Assembly (NCBI GenBank): GCA_965277735.1
Contig: CBDIDO010000003.1
Span: 248,001-312,000, forward strand
Reading direction: 5' to 3'
From: RH-AL1 sp965277735
GTDB taxonomy: Bacteria > Pseudomonadota > Alphaproteobacteria > Rhizobiales > Beijerinckiaceae
DNA: 64,000 nucleotides
The first letter of the stretch is position 1. Each line of letters opens with the position of its first letter. The notes beneath the pieces are model-generated. The model saw nothing but the letters and a program-made list of their open reading frames with translations. It was not told the origin of the DNA and searched no databases. The translations under genes and the position numbers were made by a program. Positions 42,683-50,579 of the stretch are shown one piece after another.

Positions 42683-43723
42683 TCACGCCGCCGCGTCCGC
42701 CACCTCGGATGGCGCCCCCGCGTCGTCCTCGTCGCCGTAGCCCAGGATGTGCAGCGGCTCGGCTTCGATCCCCTGGCCGCGCGCCCAGTGCACCAGCGCG
42801 TCGGCCTCGCCATGCGTGACGAGCAGCCGCGAGCAGCCGGTCTCGGCCACCGTCGTGCAGAGCGCCTCCCAATCGGCGTGGTCGGAGACGACGAGCGGCA
42901 GCTCGATGCCCTTCTGGCGCGCTCGGGCGCGGACGCGCATCCAACCCGACGCGAAGGCCACCACCGGATCGGGGAACTTGCGCGCCCACAGGTCCTGCAG
43001 CGCACCGGGCGGGCAGATCACGATCTCGCCGCCGAGGCTCGCGCGGTCCTTCGGGCCGACCTTGCGGATCTCGCCGAGGTCGATGCCTTGCGCCTGGTAG
43101 AAGGTGGTGAGCTTCTCGACCGCGCCGTGGATCCAGATCGGCCTGTCGTAGCCGGCCTGGCGGAGCAGGGCCATCACGCGCTGCGCCTTGCCGAGCGAAT
43201 AGGCGCCGACGAGATGCGCGCGCTCGGGGAACAGGTCGCGCGAGGCGAGCAGCTTGGCGATCTCGAGGTCGGTGCGCGAGTGGCGGAACACCGGCAGGCC
43301 GAAAGTCGCCTCGGTGACGAAGACGTCGCAGGGCACGACCTCGAACGGCGCGCAGGTCGGGTCGGCCTCGCGCTTGTAGTCGCCCGAGACGACGATGGTG
43401 CAGCCGGGCAGGGCGATGCGCACCTGCGCCGAGCCGAGGCAATGGCCGGCGGGGTGGAAGCTCGCACGCACCTCACCGAGCATCACGGTCTCGCCGGGCT
43501 GGATCGGGTGCGCGGTGTCGCAGAAGGCCTCGCCGTAGCGCACCGCCATGATGCCGAGCGTCTGCGGCGTGGCCAGCACGGTGCCGTGGCCGGCGCGGGC
43601 GTGGTCGGAATGGCCGTGGGTGACCAGCGCCCGGGCGACCGGGCGGACGGGATCGACAAAGAAATCGCCCGGGGGACAATAAAGTCCCTCGGGCGCGAGA
43701 ACCAGCGAACCTTTAAGATCCAT
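42683..43723 (-). CDS. Ligase-associated MBL-fold DNA exonuclease
   Basis: A 346-residue metallo-beta-lactamase-fold nuclease. The metal site is THGHSDHARAGH (His36, His38, Asp40, His41), followed by HPAGHCLGSAQVRI, VVSGDYKRE with the bridging Asp, and a beta-CASP-like region ending SDHADWEALCTTV and THGEAD. This is the exonuclease that accompanies the cisplatin-response ATP-dependent ligase and DEXH helicase; both occur in the window (27.4 kb and 45.4 kb) but not adjacent. It would process DNA ends before sealing. Confidence 0.92.
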   Translation of the reverse strand: MDLKGSLVLAPEGLYCPPGDFFVDPVRPVARALVTHGHSDHARAGHGTVLATPQTLGIMAVRYGEAFCDTAHPIQPGETVMLGEVRASFHPAGHCLGSAQVRIALPGCTIVVSGDYKREADPTCAPFEVVPCDVFVTEATFGLPVFRHSRTDLEIAKLLASRDLFPERAHLVGAYSLGKAQRVMALLRQAGYDRPIWIHGAVEKLTTFYQAQGIDLGEIRKVGPKDRASLGGEIVICPPGALQDLWARKFPDPVVAFASGWMRVRARARQKGIELPLVVSDHADWEALCTTVAETGCSRLLVTHGEADALVHWARGQGIEAEPLHILGYGDEDDAGAPSEVADAAA

Positions 43724-43739
43724 CAGCGATCAGCGCGAC

Positions 43740-44018
43740 TTAGTCGCCGCTGCAGACCATGCCGTTGGTCGGGTAGGACTTGCCGTCCGGGCCGATCATG
43801 CTGGTGACGCGGACGCAATCCTCGGCCATGCCGGGGCCGGCCTTGGCGAGCTGGAGCGTCGGGCCGCCGGCGAGCGGCTGCAGGGTCTGCGCGACCATCT
43901 CGGACTTGCCGGAGAACACGATCGGCGCTGCGACCGCCGCGCCGAGCGACGCGAAGGCGATGGCTGCGACAGAGAGCTGGAGAGCCGTCTTACGAATGCG
44001 CTTGCGGGTCGTAACCAT
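43740..44018 (-). CDS. Small secreted hypothetical protein
   Basis: A 92-residue protein with a signal peptide (basic start TTRKRIRKTALQL, hydrophobic SVAAIAFASLGAAVA). The mature chain has two cysteines (EDCVRVTSMIGPDGKSYPTN and the terminal MVCSGD), likely a disulfide. ATG 44018 was chosen because the longer frame adds residues without a signal-like pattern. No family is recognised. Confidence 0.65.
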   Translation of the reverse strand: MVTTRKRIRKTALQLSVAAIAFASLGAAVAAPIVFSGKSEMVAQTLQPLAGGPTLQLAKAGPGMAEDCVRVTSMIGPDGKSYPTNGMVCSGD

Positions 44019-44114
44019 GGTGACCCCCCTCTGAAAAATGCCCCGCACCCGTGGTGCGTCGGCATAAGAACGAGCGGCGCGTCAAAAGGTTCACGCTGTG
44101 TCAACCCGAATACC

Positions 44115-44142
44115 AAAAAAAAGAGCCCCGCCGAAGCGGGGC
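44115..44142 (-). terminator. Intrinsic terminator of the Gly/Tyr-rich gene
   Basis: On the minus strand a seven-base-pair stem GCCCCGC-TTCG-GCGGGGC is followed at once by CTCTTTTTTTT. The stem, UUCG loop and U-run are textbook, and the site lies about 20 bp past the stop of the gene at 44164-44583. Confidence 0.9.
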
Positions 44143-44163
44143 CCTTTCGAAGCGCTGGGAGGC

Positions 44164-44583
44164 TCAGTAACCGTAACCGTAGCCATAGCCGCAACCCGGG
44201 TAGCCACCGTAGTAACCGTAGCCGTAGCCGTAGCCGCAGCCCGGGTAGCCGTAGGCGCCGTAGGCGAGGCCGCCAGCGAGCAGCCCCGCGCCGAGCCCGT
44301 AGCCGTAGCCCCGGAAGCCGCGACCATAACCGTAGCCGTAACGGCCGTAGCCGCCGCGGAACCCGTACCCGCCACGGAAGCCGCCGTAGCCACCGCGGAA
44401 GCCGCCGCGATAGCCGCCGAAGCCGCCCCGGAATCCACCGCCATGGAACCCGCCGCCGCCGAAATGGCCACCGCCGCCGAAGCCGCCGCGCGCGTCGGCC
44501 GTCGTCGGCACCGAGGCGATGCCGGCGGCGAGCGTCAGCGCCGTCGCGGCCGCCATGGCCGTCGTCTTGAACATACCCGTCAT
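44164..44583 (-). CDS. Gly/Tyr-rich secreted protein
   Basis: A 139-residue protein with a signal peptide (TTAMAAATALTLAAGIASVP, cleavage near ADA-R). The mature part is a run of glycine-rich repeats, first GGGGHFGGGG and FRGGYGG-type units, then YGYGYG repeats with two PGCGYGYG segments each carrying one Cys. Such proteins may form surface or cell-wall-associated aggregates. The next gene upstream is a related secreted protein with the same YGYGYG signature. It ends in a strong intrinsic terminator. Confidence 0.75.
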   Translation of the reverse strand: MTGMFKTTAMAAATALTLAAGIASVPTTADARGGFGGGGHFGGGGFHGGGFRGGFGGYRGGFRGGYGGFRGGYGFRGGYGRYGYGYGRGFRGYGYGLGAGLLAGGLAYGAYGYPGCGYGYGYGYYGGYPGCGYGYGYGY

Positions 44584-44655
44584 CTTTGCAACTCCATCAA
44601 ACACCGGTCGTGTGTATCGAACTCGTAGGCTCGGGAATCTTTCCGTGCCGGTCTC

Positions 44656-44769
44656 GTCGTACGACCGCGTTGGGGCGGATATGGTGAGCGGGGCGTTCCC
44701 GCTGCAAGGGCAGGCCCGTTCACGAGCCTGCGACTTTCATTTGAGATCAAACCGAATAGTCGTACGACT
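44656..44769. promoter_or_regulatory. Two copies of the palindrome GTCGTACGAC
   Basis: GTCGTACGAC occurs at 44656-44665 and again, extended to AGTCGTACGACT, at 44758-44769. The 102-bp spacing places both in the gap upstream of the Gly/Tyr-rich gene at 44583. Paired identical palindromes suggest operator sites for one dimeric regulator. Confidence 0.4.
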
Positions 44770-44812
44770 CTGCCTCGGGCTGCGACCTTCCGGCTCGGGG
44801 CCGCGCGCCGCA

Positions 44813-45205
44813 TCAAAAGCCGCAGGCGCCCGGGGTCCGCGCATAATAGTTCCCGCATTCGACGAAGCCGCGGAAGCCGCCGCCGTTAAGGGCGCCTAGC
44901 AGCGCTAAGCCGAGATCGCCGCGCGGCGGCCCGTAGCCATAGCCATAGCCATAGCCATAGGCGGGCGTGATCGGGCCGAGCGGACCGTAGCCGGGCCCGT
45001 AGGCCCCGGGCCCGAAGTAGCCCACCACGCCCTGCTGCCGCGGCGCGGCTCGCTGCGGCGACTGCGCGGGCGGGACACTCCTGACGCTTTTATGCGTCCG
45101 GTGGTGGACGCGCGCCTGCGCGACGCCGGGTCCCGAGGCGAGGCCCGCCGCCAAAGCAAGCGTTGCAGCAACAACGACAGTCGTTTTGTTCAAAAACACA
45201 GTCAT
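44813..45205 (-). CDS. Secreted Gly/Pro/Tyr-rich protein
   Basis: A 130-residue exported protein starting at ATG 45205 (MTVFLNKTTVVVAATLALAA, cleavage after AQA). The mature chain contains basic VHHRTHKSVRS, then GPGAYGPGYGPLGPITPAYG and a YGYGYGYG run, ending with two cysteines in ECGNYYARTPGACGF. The signature and arrangement match the neighbouring gene at 44164. Function unknown. The longer open frame upstream has no protein-like features. Confidence 0.7.
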   Translation of the reverse strand: MTVFLNKTTVVVAATLALAAGLASGPGVAQARVHHRTHKSVRSVPPAQSPQRAAPRQQGVVGYFGPGAYGPGYGPLGPITPAYGYGYGYGYGPPRGDLGLALLGALNGGGFRGFVECGNYYARTPGACGF

Positions 45206-45372
45206 CAAAGTCTCCGATCGGATTGCATGCCAAGCTAACGCTATCCGGCTTGCCTGGTTACTTAAATTACTCTCCGTGGGGTCACGAATGCGCGATCCAC
45301 GATTTGAAACCAAACGATAGGCTAAAATGGCGCCGGCTGGCCGCGCCCGCGCCGGACGGCTAGGGTCGTCAG

Positions 45373-48081
45373 GTGACGAAAGCCGATCCGGCCCTGGGGG
45401 TGCTTCCCCCGCGCTTCTCCGCCTGGTTCGCCGCGCGCGGCTGGCAGCCGCGCGCCCACCAGCTCGAGCTGCTCGCCGCCGCCCAGGCCGGCGAGGACGC
45501 GCTCTTGATCGCGCCGACGGGCGCCGGCAAGACGCTCGCCGGCTTCCTGCCGAGCCTGATCGAGCTGACCGAGCAGCCACGTAACCGCGCGGGCCTGCAC
45601 ACGCTCTATGTCTCGCCGCTGAAGGCGCTCGCGGTCGACGTCGAGCGCAACCTCGGCCGCCCCGTCGCCGACCTGCGGCTCGGCGTGACGATCGAGACGC
45701 GCACCGGCGATACGTCCGTCGCCAAGCGCAAGCGCCAGCGCGAGCGGCCGCCGGACATCCTGCTGACGACGCCGGAGCAGGTGGCGCTGCTGCTCGCCTC
45801 GCCGGACAGCTTCACCCTGTTCGCCGACCTGCGCCGGATCGTGTTCGACGAGCTGCACGCCATCGTCGCCGGCAAGCGCGGGGATCTGCTATGCCTCGAT
45901 CTCGCGCGGCTGCGGCAGATCGCGCCAGCGATGCGCGCGACGGGCCTGTCGGCCACAGTGCGCGACCCGGCCGAGCTGCAGCGCTGGCTGGTGGGGCAGG
46001 CGCAGCCTCCCCTTCTCCCGCCTGCGGGAGAGGGTGGCCCCGCGAAGCGGGGTCGGATGAGGGGCCGTGCCGCTTCACCCCCGGTCCAGGCTGAAGCGGG
46101 GACTCCCCTCATCCGACCCGACTTCGTCGGGCCCCCTTCTCCCGCAAGCGGGAGAAGGGAAGACGGCGCTCACCTCGCCCGCCTCGTCCTCGCCCCGCCC
46201 GGCGCGCCGGCCGATCTCACCATCCTCGATACCGAGCAGCGCATGCCGTGGTCGGGCCATTCCGCCCGCCATGCGCTGAACGAGGTCTACGCCGCCATCC
46301 GCGCGGCGGGCATGACGCTCGTCTTCGTCAACACGCGCAGCCAAGCCGAATTCATCTTCCAGACCCTGTGGGCGATGAACGAGGACAATCTGCCCATCGC
46401 GCTCCACCACGGCTCGCTCGATGCCAGCCAGCGCCGCCGTGTCGAGGAGGCGATGGCGGCCGGCCGCCTGAAGGCGGTGGTCTGCACCTCGACGCTCGAC
46501 CTCGGCATCGACTGGGGCGACGTCGACCTCGTCATCAATGTCGGCGCCCCAAAAGGCTCGAGCCGCCTGATGCAGCGCATCGGCCGCGCCAACCACCGGC
46601 TCGACGAGCCCTCGCGCGCGCTGCTGGTGCCGTCGAACCGTTTCGAGGTGCTGGAGTGCCGCGCCGCCGTCGATGCCGCCAATATCGGCGCGCAGGACAC
46701 CGCGGTGGCCCGCGCGGGCGCGCTCGACGTGATGTGCCAGCACATCCTCGGCATGGCCTGCGCGGGACCGTTTGCCGCCGAGGAGCTCTACGCCGAGATA
46801 ACCTCCGCCGAGCCCTATGCCGAGGTTGATCGCCAAACCTTCGATCGAGCGCTGGCCTTCGTCGCGCATGGCGGCTACGCGCTGGCCGGCTACGAGCGCT
46901 TCGCCAAGATAAAAGAGGTGCCCGACGAGCACGGCGAGGTGCGCTGGCGCGTCGCCAACGGCCGCGTCGCGCTGGCCTATCGGATGAACGTCGGCACGAT
47001 CGTCGAGGCGTCGTCGCTGAAAGTGCGGTTGGTGCACGGCAAGGGCGCCGCAGGCCACAAGAAGGGCGGCAGCGCCGACGCCAGCGAAGTCTACACCGGT
47101 CCTCTGCGCCGCGGCGGCCGCGTGCTCGGCGAGCTCGAGGAAGGCTTCCTCGAGACGCTGCTGCCCGGCGACACCTTCCTCTTCGGCGGCGAGGTGCTGG
47201 CGCTGCAGGGCATCGTGGAGAACGAGGCGCTGGTGTCCCGCGCCCGCTCCGACACGCCGCGCGTGCCCTCCTACGCGGGCGGCAAGTTCCCGCTGTCGAC
47301 CTACCTCGCCGAAGGCGTCCGCCGCCTGCTCGCCGACCCCGACCATTGGGGCGACATGCCGATGCAGGTCGCCGAATGGCTCGAGCTGCAGCGCGAACGC
47401 TCGGCGTTGCCGCCGCCCGGCGACCTGCTCGTCGAGACGTTTCCGCGCGGCAACCGGTTCTACCTCGTCTGCTACCCGTTCGAGGGCCGCCTCGCGCACC
47501 AGACGCTCGGCATGCTGCTCACCCGCCGCATGGAGCGCGCGCACCTGCGGCCCTTGGGCTTCGTCGCGACCGACTACGTGATGGCCGTTTGGGGCAAGAC
47601 CGACATCGGCCTGCGCCTGCGCCAGGGCCTCGCCTCGCTCGACGACCTCTTCTCGCAGGACATGCTCGGCGACGACCTCGAGGACTGGCTGCAGGAGAGC
47701 GCGCTGATGAAGCGCACCTTCCGCCAGAACGCCATCGTCTCCGGCCTGATCGAGCGCAACTTCCCCGGCAAGGAGAAGACCGGCCGCCAGATCACCGTGT
47801 CGACCGACCTGATCTACGACGTCCTGCGCCGGCACGAGCCGGACCATATTCTATTGCAAGCCGCGCGGGCGGATGCCTCGACGGGGCTGCTGGACATCGT
47901 GCGCCTGGCCGCGATGCTGGCGCGGGTGAAGGGGCGTATCTTGCACAAGGACCTCGACAAGATCTCGCCGCTGGCCGTGCCGATCATGCTGGAGGTCGGG
48001 CGCGAGCCGATCCACGGGGAGGGAAGGGATGCGATTTTGGCGGAGGCGGAGGCGGACTTGGTCAGGGAGGTGATGGGGTAA
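45373..48081 (+). CDS. Ligase-associated DNA damage response DEXH helicase
   Basis: A 902-residue superfamily 2 helicase of the Lhr-like group that accompanies the cisplatin-response ligase. Walker A is APTGAGKT (47-54), motif II DELH (159-162), motif III SAT (193-195). The second RecA domain has TLVFVNTRSQAEFIFQ, STLDLGIDWGDVDLVINVG and QRIGRANHR; the C-terminal half carries the Lhr-type winged helix and beta regions. GTG 45373 is the start. Residues 213-262, directly after motif III and before domain 2, are encoded by an in-frame family B repeat. The PdeM-type nuclease gene that often follows is absent. Confidence 0.93.
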   Translation: MTKADPALGVLPPRFSAWFAARGWQPRAHQLELLAAAQAGEDALLIAPTGAGKTLAGFLPSLIELTEQPRNRAGLHTLYVSPLKALAVDVERNLGRPVADLRLGVTIETRTGDTSVAKRKRQRERPPDILLTTPEQVALLLASPDSFTLFADLRRIVFDELHAIVAGKRGDLLCLDLARLRQIAPAMRATGLSATVRDPAELQRWLVGQAQPPLLPPAGEGGPAKRGRMRGRAASPPVQAEAGTPLIRPDFVGPPSPASGRREDGAHLARLVLAPPGAPADLTILDTEQRMPWSGHSARHALNEVYAAIRAAGMTLVFVNTRSQAEFIFQTLWAMNEDNLPIALHHGSLDASQRRRVEEAMAAGRLKAVVCTSTLDLGIDWGDVDLVINVGAPKGSSRLMQRIGRANHRLDEPSRALLVPSNRFEVLECRAAVDAANIGAQDTAVARAGALDVMCQHILGMACAGPFAAEELYAEITSAEPYAEVDRQTFDRALAFVAHGGYALAGYERFAKIKEVPDEHGEVRWRVANGRVALAYRMNVGTIVEASSLKVRLVHGKGAAGHKKGGSADASEVYTGPLRRGGRVLGELEEGFLETLLPGDTFLFGGEVLALQGIVENEALVSRARSDTPRVPSYAGGKFPLSTYLAEGVRRLLADPDHWGDMPMQVAEWLELQRERSALPPPGDLLVETFPRGNRFYLVCYPFEGRLAHQTLGMLLTRRMERAHLRPLGFVATDYVMAVWGKTDIGLRLRQGLASLDDLFSQDMLGDDLEDWLQESALMKRTFRQNAIVSGLIERNFPGKEKTGRQITVSTDLIYDVLRRHEPDHILLQAARADASTGLLDIVRLAAMLARVKGRILHKDLDKISPLAVPIMLEVGREPIHGEGRDAILAEAEADLVREVMG
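46011..46158. repeat. Family B repeat, copy 3, inside the helicase gene
   Basis: A full two-unit copy: CCTTCTCCCGCCTGCGGGAG and CCCGCGAAGCGGGGTCGGAT on the left, ATCCGACCCGACTTCGTCGG and CTTCTCCCGCAAGCGGGAG on the right, with a spacer of about 45 bases. It keeps the helicase frame open and encodes LLPPAGEGGPAKRGRMRG and LIRPDFVGPPSPASGRRED. Confidence 0.88.
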
Positions 48082-48089
48082 ATAGCAGT

Positions 48090-48888
48090 CTAGAAAGGAA
48101 TGTCGTCGCCGATCACATCATTCATCCGGCCCTTTCTCCCGAAAGGCTCCTGTTTTTTCAATTGAAACTTTTCGATGTTATTCTCGATCCAATCCCACCC
48201 CACGGTCGTGAGCGATATAGCGGTATATTCGTCGCCATCTCGATCTTGTTCAAGAGAAGAGCTGATATAATTTTTCTTTAGTAATAATCTAGCTCCTGTG
48301 TTTGCAGCAATAGACGTATACCCTTGTTTGTCGACTGCCTGACGCAGATAACCAATCGACAGGCTTTCTTCCTCAAGACTTAGTTCACTTGCGAGAACGC
48401 CTATCACGGCGACCTCGAAGTTGGTGAGTTCAGATTGCGTTGATTCCGCTTTCGCAATCGCTTTCGGAATCAATGACAATTCGGATAGTTTTTTCGCTAT
48501 TGCTTCAAGTCGCCTTTCTATTGCGATTTTCAATTCGTCAAAGTCGCTTGGTGCATTCGTCGAATAAAAAATGACTTGTCTATGTTGAACATCGAATGGG
48601 AGTTTCCGCCCTTTGGCGCAGACCAAGCACAGTTCTTTACGATGAGCTATTGCTAAGCCGACTTCGCACCAAACGTTAGGGTTGTCGGTCGTGATGTCCG
48701 CAAAGCAAACGTCTGCTTGCTCAATTTTTTTTTTCAATTTCAAAAATCGGGATCGAGGCTGAGCTATCTTCGTCAATTCGATAGGGCTCGAACCCACCTC
48801 TTTTGATGGCATCAAGAAATATCTCTCGATAACGCTGATCGTACTCGCCTCCATCGAAGGGTTGGATGATAAAACAATCTTGGGTCAT
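48090..48888 (-). pseudogene. Nucleotide-binding (NDT/TIR-like) gene, frame broken in A10
   Basis: ATG 48888 starts MTQDCFIIQPFDGGEYDQRY, RREIF-like helix and GGFEPYRIDED, the opening of the nucleoside-deoxyribosyltransferase/TIR-like fold. The frame stops just after a run of ten A (plus-strand T 48725-48734). With nine A it continues KKIEQADVCFADITTDNPNV and WCEVGLAIAHRKELCLV, then PFDVQHRQVIFYS, the second half of the same domain. A helical and winged-helix-like C-terminus follows to 48090. The corrected protein has about 265 residues. Low GC marks it as acquired. Proteins with this fold include nucleotide-metabolising and immune effectors; this role is inferred. Confidence 0.6.
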
Positions 48889-49260
48889 CGATCTCAAGCC
48901 CTCGCAAATGCAGCGGCCGCCGCCCGATCAGACATTCCCGTATAACGGGTAAGCGCGCCTAACCAAATCGTCAAACATTCGTAACGCGCGCCTCCGTCAC
49001 GATTACGCTCTGGAGATAACCGACCTCCTCGATAGAGCGTCGCCACTCTCCGCGTCGACGCGCAGCACCATGTCGCGCGCTTCTGCAATGGGTAGCCGGC
49101 GCGCCGTGCAGTTCACAGCCGAGGAAGGCGTCGTTCGCGGGGTCACTCGTCCAAAGCGATCGCCGCGAGTTCGCCTCCGATGCCGAGGTGAAAGCCATCT
49201 GGGCAAAGCATGGCGCGCGGACGCTGAAACTACGAGGTCAAACGAAATGGCGCCGCGCGC
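48889..49260. other. Degenerate DNA without a clear gene
   Basis: No frame gives a convincing protein. Short protein-like stretches (FASDAEVKAIWAKHGARTLK on the plus strand near 49,170-49,240) hint at gene relics. Composition shifts from AT-richer to GC-rich across it, so this is the edge of the acquired patch. Confidence 0.4.
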
Positions 49261-49402
49261 CCCTTCTCCCGCTCGCGGGAGAAGGTGGCCCGACGAAGTC
49301 GGGTCGGATGAGGGAACTCGCCGCCTTGCCTGCGATGGACCCACGACGGCACCATCCGTCACCGCTTCGCGGCGACACCTTCTCCCGCGAGCGGGAGAAG
49401 GA
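49261..49402. repeat. Family B repeat, copy 4
   Basis: The left unit CCCTTCTCCCGCTCGCGGGAG with CCCGACGAAGTCGGGTCGG is followed by a spacer and the right end ACCTTCTCCCGCGAGCGGGAG. The right inner arm is degraded. It lies 12 bp beyond the 3' end of pheS. Confidence 0.75.
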
Positions 49403-49413
49403 TCGGGCGCCCG

Positions 49414-50490
49414 CTACAACCCCGCCACCAAGCTCGGCACGTCCAGCGGCTTGAACCCGTAGTGCCGCAGCCAGCGGATGTCGCTCTCGAAGAAGGCCCG
49501 CAGGTCCGGCATGCCGTATTTCAGCATGGCGATGCGGTCGATGCCTATGCCCCAGGCGAAGCCCTGGTAGATGTCGGGGTCGATCCCGCAATTGGTCAGC
49601 ACGTTGGGGTGCACCATCCCGCACCCTAAGATCTCGAGCCAGTCCTCGCCCTCGCCGAAGCGGATCTCGCCGTCGCGGCGGGCGCAGCGGATGTCGACCT
49701 CCATCGAGGGCTCGGTGAAGGGAAAGAAGCTCGGGCGGAAGCGCATCTCGACGCGCTTCACCTCGAAGAACGCCTTCAGGAACTCCTCCAGCACCCACTT
49801 GAGGTTGCCGAGGGTCGCGGTGCGGTCGATCACCAGCCCCTCGACCTGGTGGAACATCGGCGTGTGCGTCTGGTCGGAATCGCAGCGGTAGGTGCGGCCG
49901 GGGCAGATCACGCGGATCGGCGGCTTTTGATTCAGCATCGTGCGCACCTGCACCGGGCTCGTGTGCGTGCGCAGCAGCTTTCGCGTGCCGTCGGGGCCCG
50001 GCGGGAAGAAGAACGTGTCGTGCATCTCCCGCGCCGGATGGTCGGGCGGGAAGTTCAGCTTGGTGAAGTTGAGGTCATCGCTCTCGATGTCCGGCCCCTC
50101 GGCGATCGAAAAGCCCATGTCGGCGAAGATGACGCCGATCTCGTCCAGCACCTGGGTGATCGGGTGGATGCGGCCGGTTTCCAGCGGGCTCGGGCGGATC
50201 GGCAGGGTGACGTCGACGGTCTCGGCGGCGAGGCGGGCTTCGAGCGCGGCCTCGCGCAGCGTCTCGCGGCGCGCGTCGAAGGCGGCGACCACCTTGTCCT
50301 TCAGCGCGTTGATCTCGGCGCCGCGCGCCTTGCGCTCGTCGGGCGCCATCTTGCCCAGCGTGGCGAGCAGCGCCGAGACCGCGCCCTTCTTGCCGAGCGC
50401 GGCGACGCGCGCCTGCTCGAGCGCGGGCTCGTCTGCGGCCGCGGAGATGGCTGCGAGGGTTTCTTGTTCGAGGGCGTGCAGGTCCGACAT
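49414..50490 (-). CDS. pheS: Phenylalanyl-tRNA synthetase alpha subunit
   Basis: PheS charges tRNA-Phe together with PheT. The 358-residue protein has the N-terminal coiled coil (ALEQETLAAISAAADEPALE), the class II motifs including HPITQVLDEIGVIFADMGF, TSPVQVRTML, GRTYRCDSDQTHTPMFHQVE and FRPSFFPFTEPSMEVDI, and the final GIGIDRIAMLKYGMPDLR. ATG 50490 gives the usual MSDLHALEQE start. pheT, which normally follows directly, is not found in the downstream DNA of this window; a repeat and acquired DNA lie there instead. rplT is not upstream either. Confidence 0.95.
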   Translation of the reverse strand: MSDLHALEQETLAAISAAADEPALEQARVAALGKKGAVSALLATLGKMAPDERKARGAEINALKDKVVAAFDARRETLREAALEARLAAETVDVTLPIRPSPLETGRIHPITQVLDEIGVIFADMGFSIAEGPDIESDDLNFTKLNFPPDHPAREMHDTFFFPPGPDGTRKLLRTHTSPVQVRTMLNQKPPIRVICPGRTYRCDSDQTHTPMFHQVEGLVIDRTATLGNLKWVLEEFLKAFFEVKRVEMRFRPSFFPFTEPSMEVDIRCARRDGEIRFGEGEDWLEILGCGMVHPNVLTNCGIDPDIYQGFAWGIGIDRIAMLKYGMPDLRAFFESDIRWLRHYGFKPLDVPSLVAGL

Positions 50491-50540
50491 CGGCGCCAAG
50501 TGCCACGGCGGCGGCGAGGTGTCGAGAGGAGGGCGCCTCT

Positions 50541-50564
50541 CCTTCTCCCGCAAGCGGGAGAAGG
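50541..50564. repeat. Family B half-unit
   Basis: One hairpin, CCTTCTCCCGC-AA-GCGGGAGAAGG, between the FAD/Fe-S oxidase stop and the pheS start, both on the minus strand. It could end the oxidase transcript or separate the two expression levels. Confidence 0.7.
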
Positions 50565-50579
50565 ATGAGCGCTGCGCCC

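Noticed and set aside
48784..48795. GGGTTCGAGCCC-like sequence resembling a tRNA T-arm (minus strand)
   Set aside because: No acceptor, D or anticodon stems at the right distances; it lies in the coding region of the nucleotide-binding gene (GGFEPYR).
48894..49088. 64-codon minus-strand frame upstream of the nucleotide-binding gene
   Set aside because: No motif, unusual composition and no ribosome site; treated as degenerate sequence.
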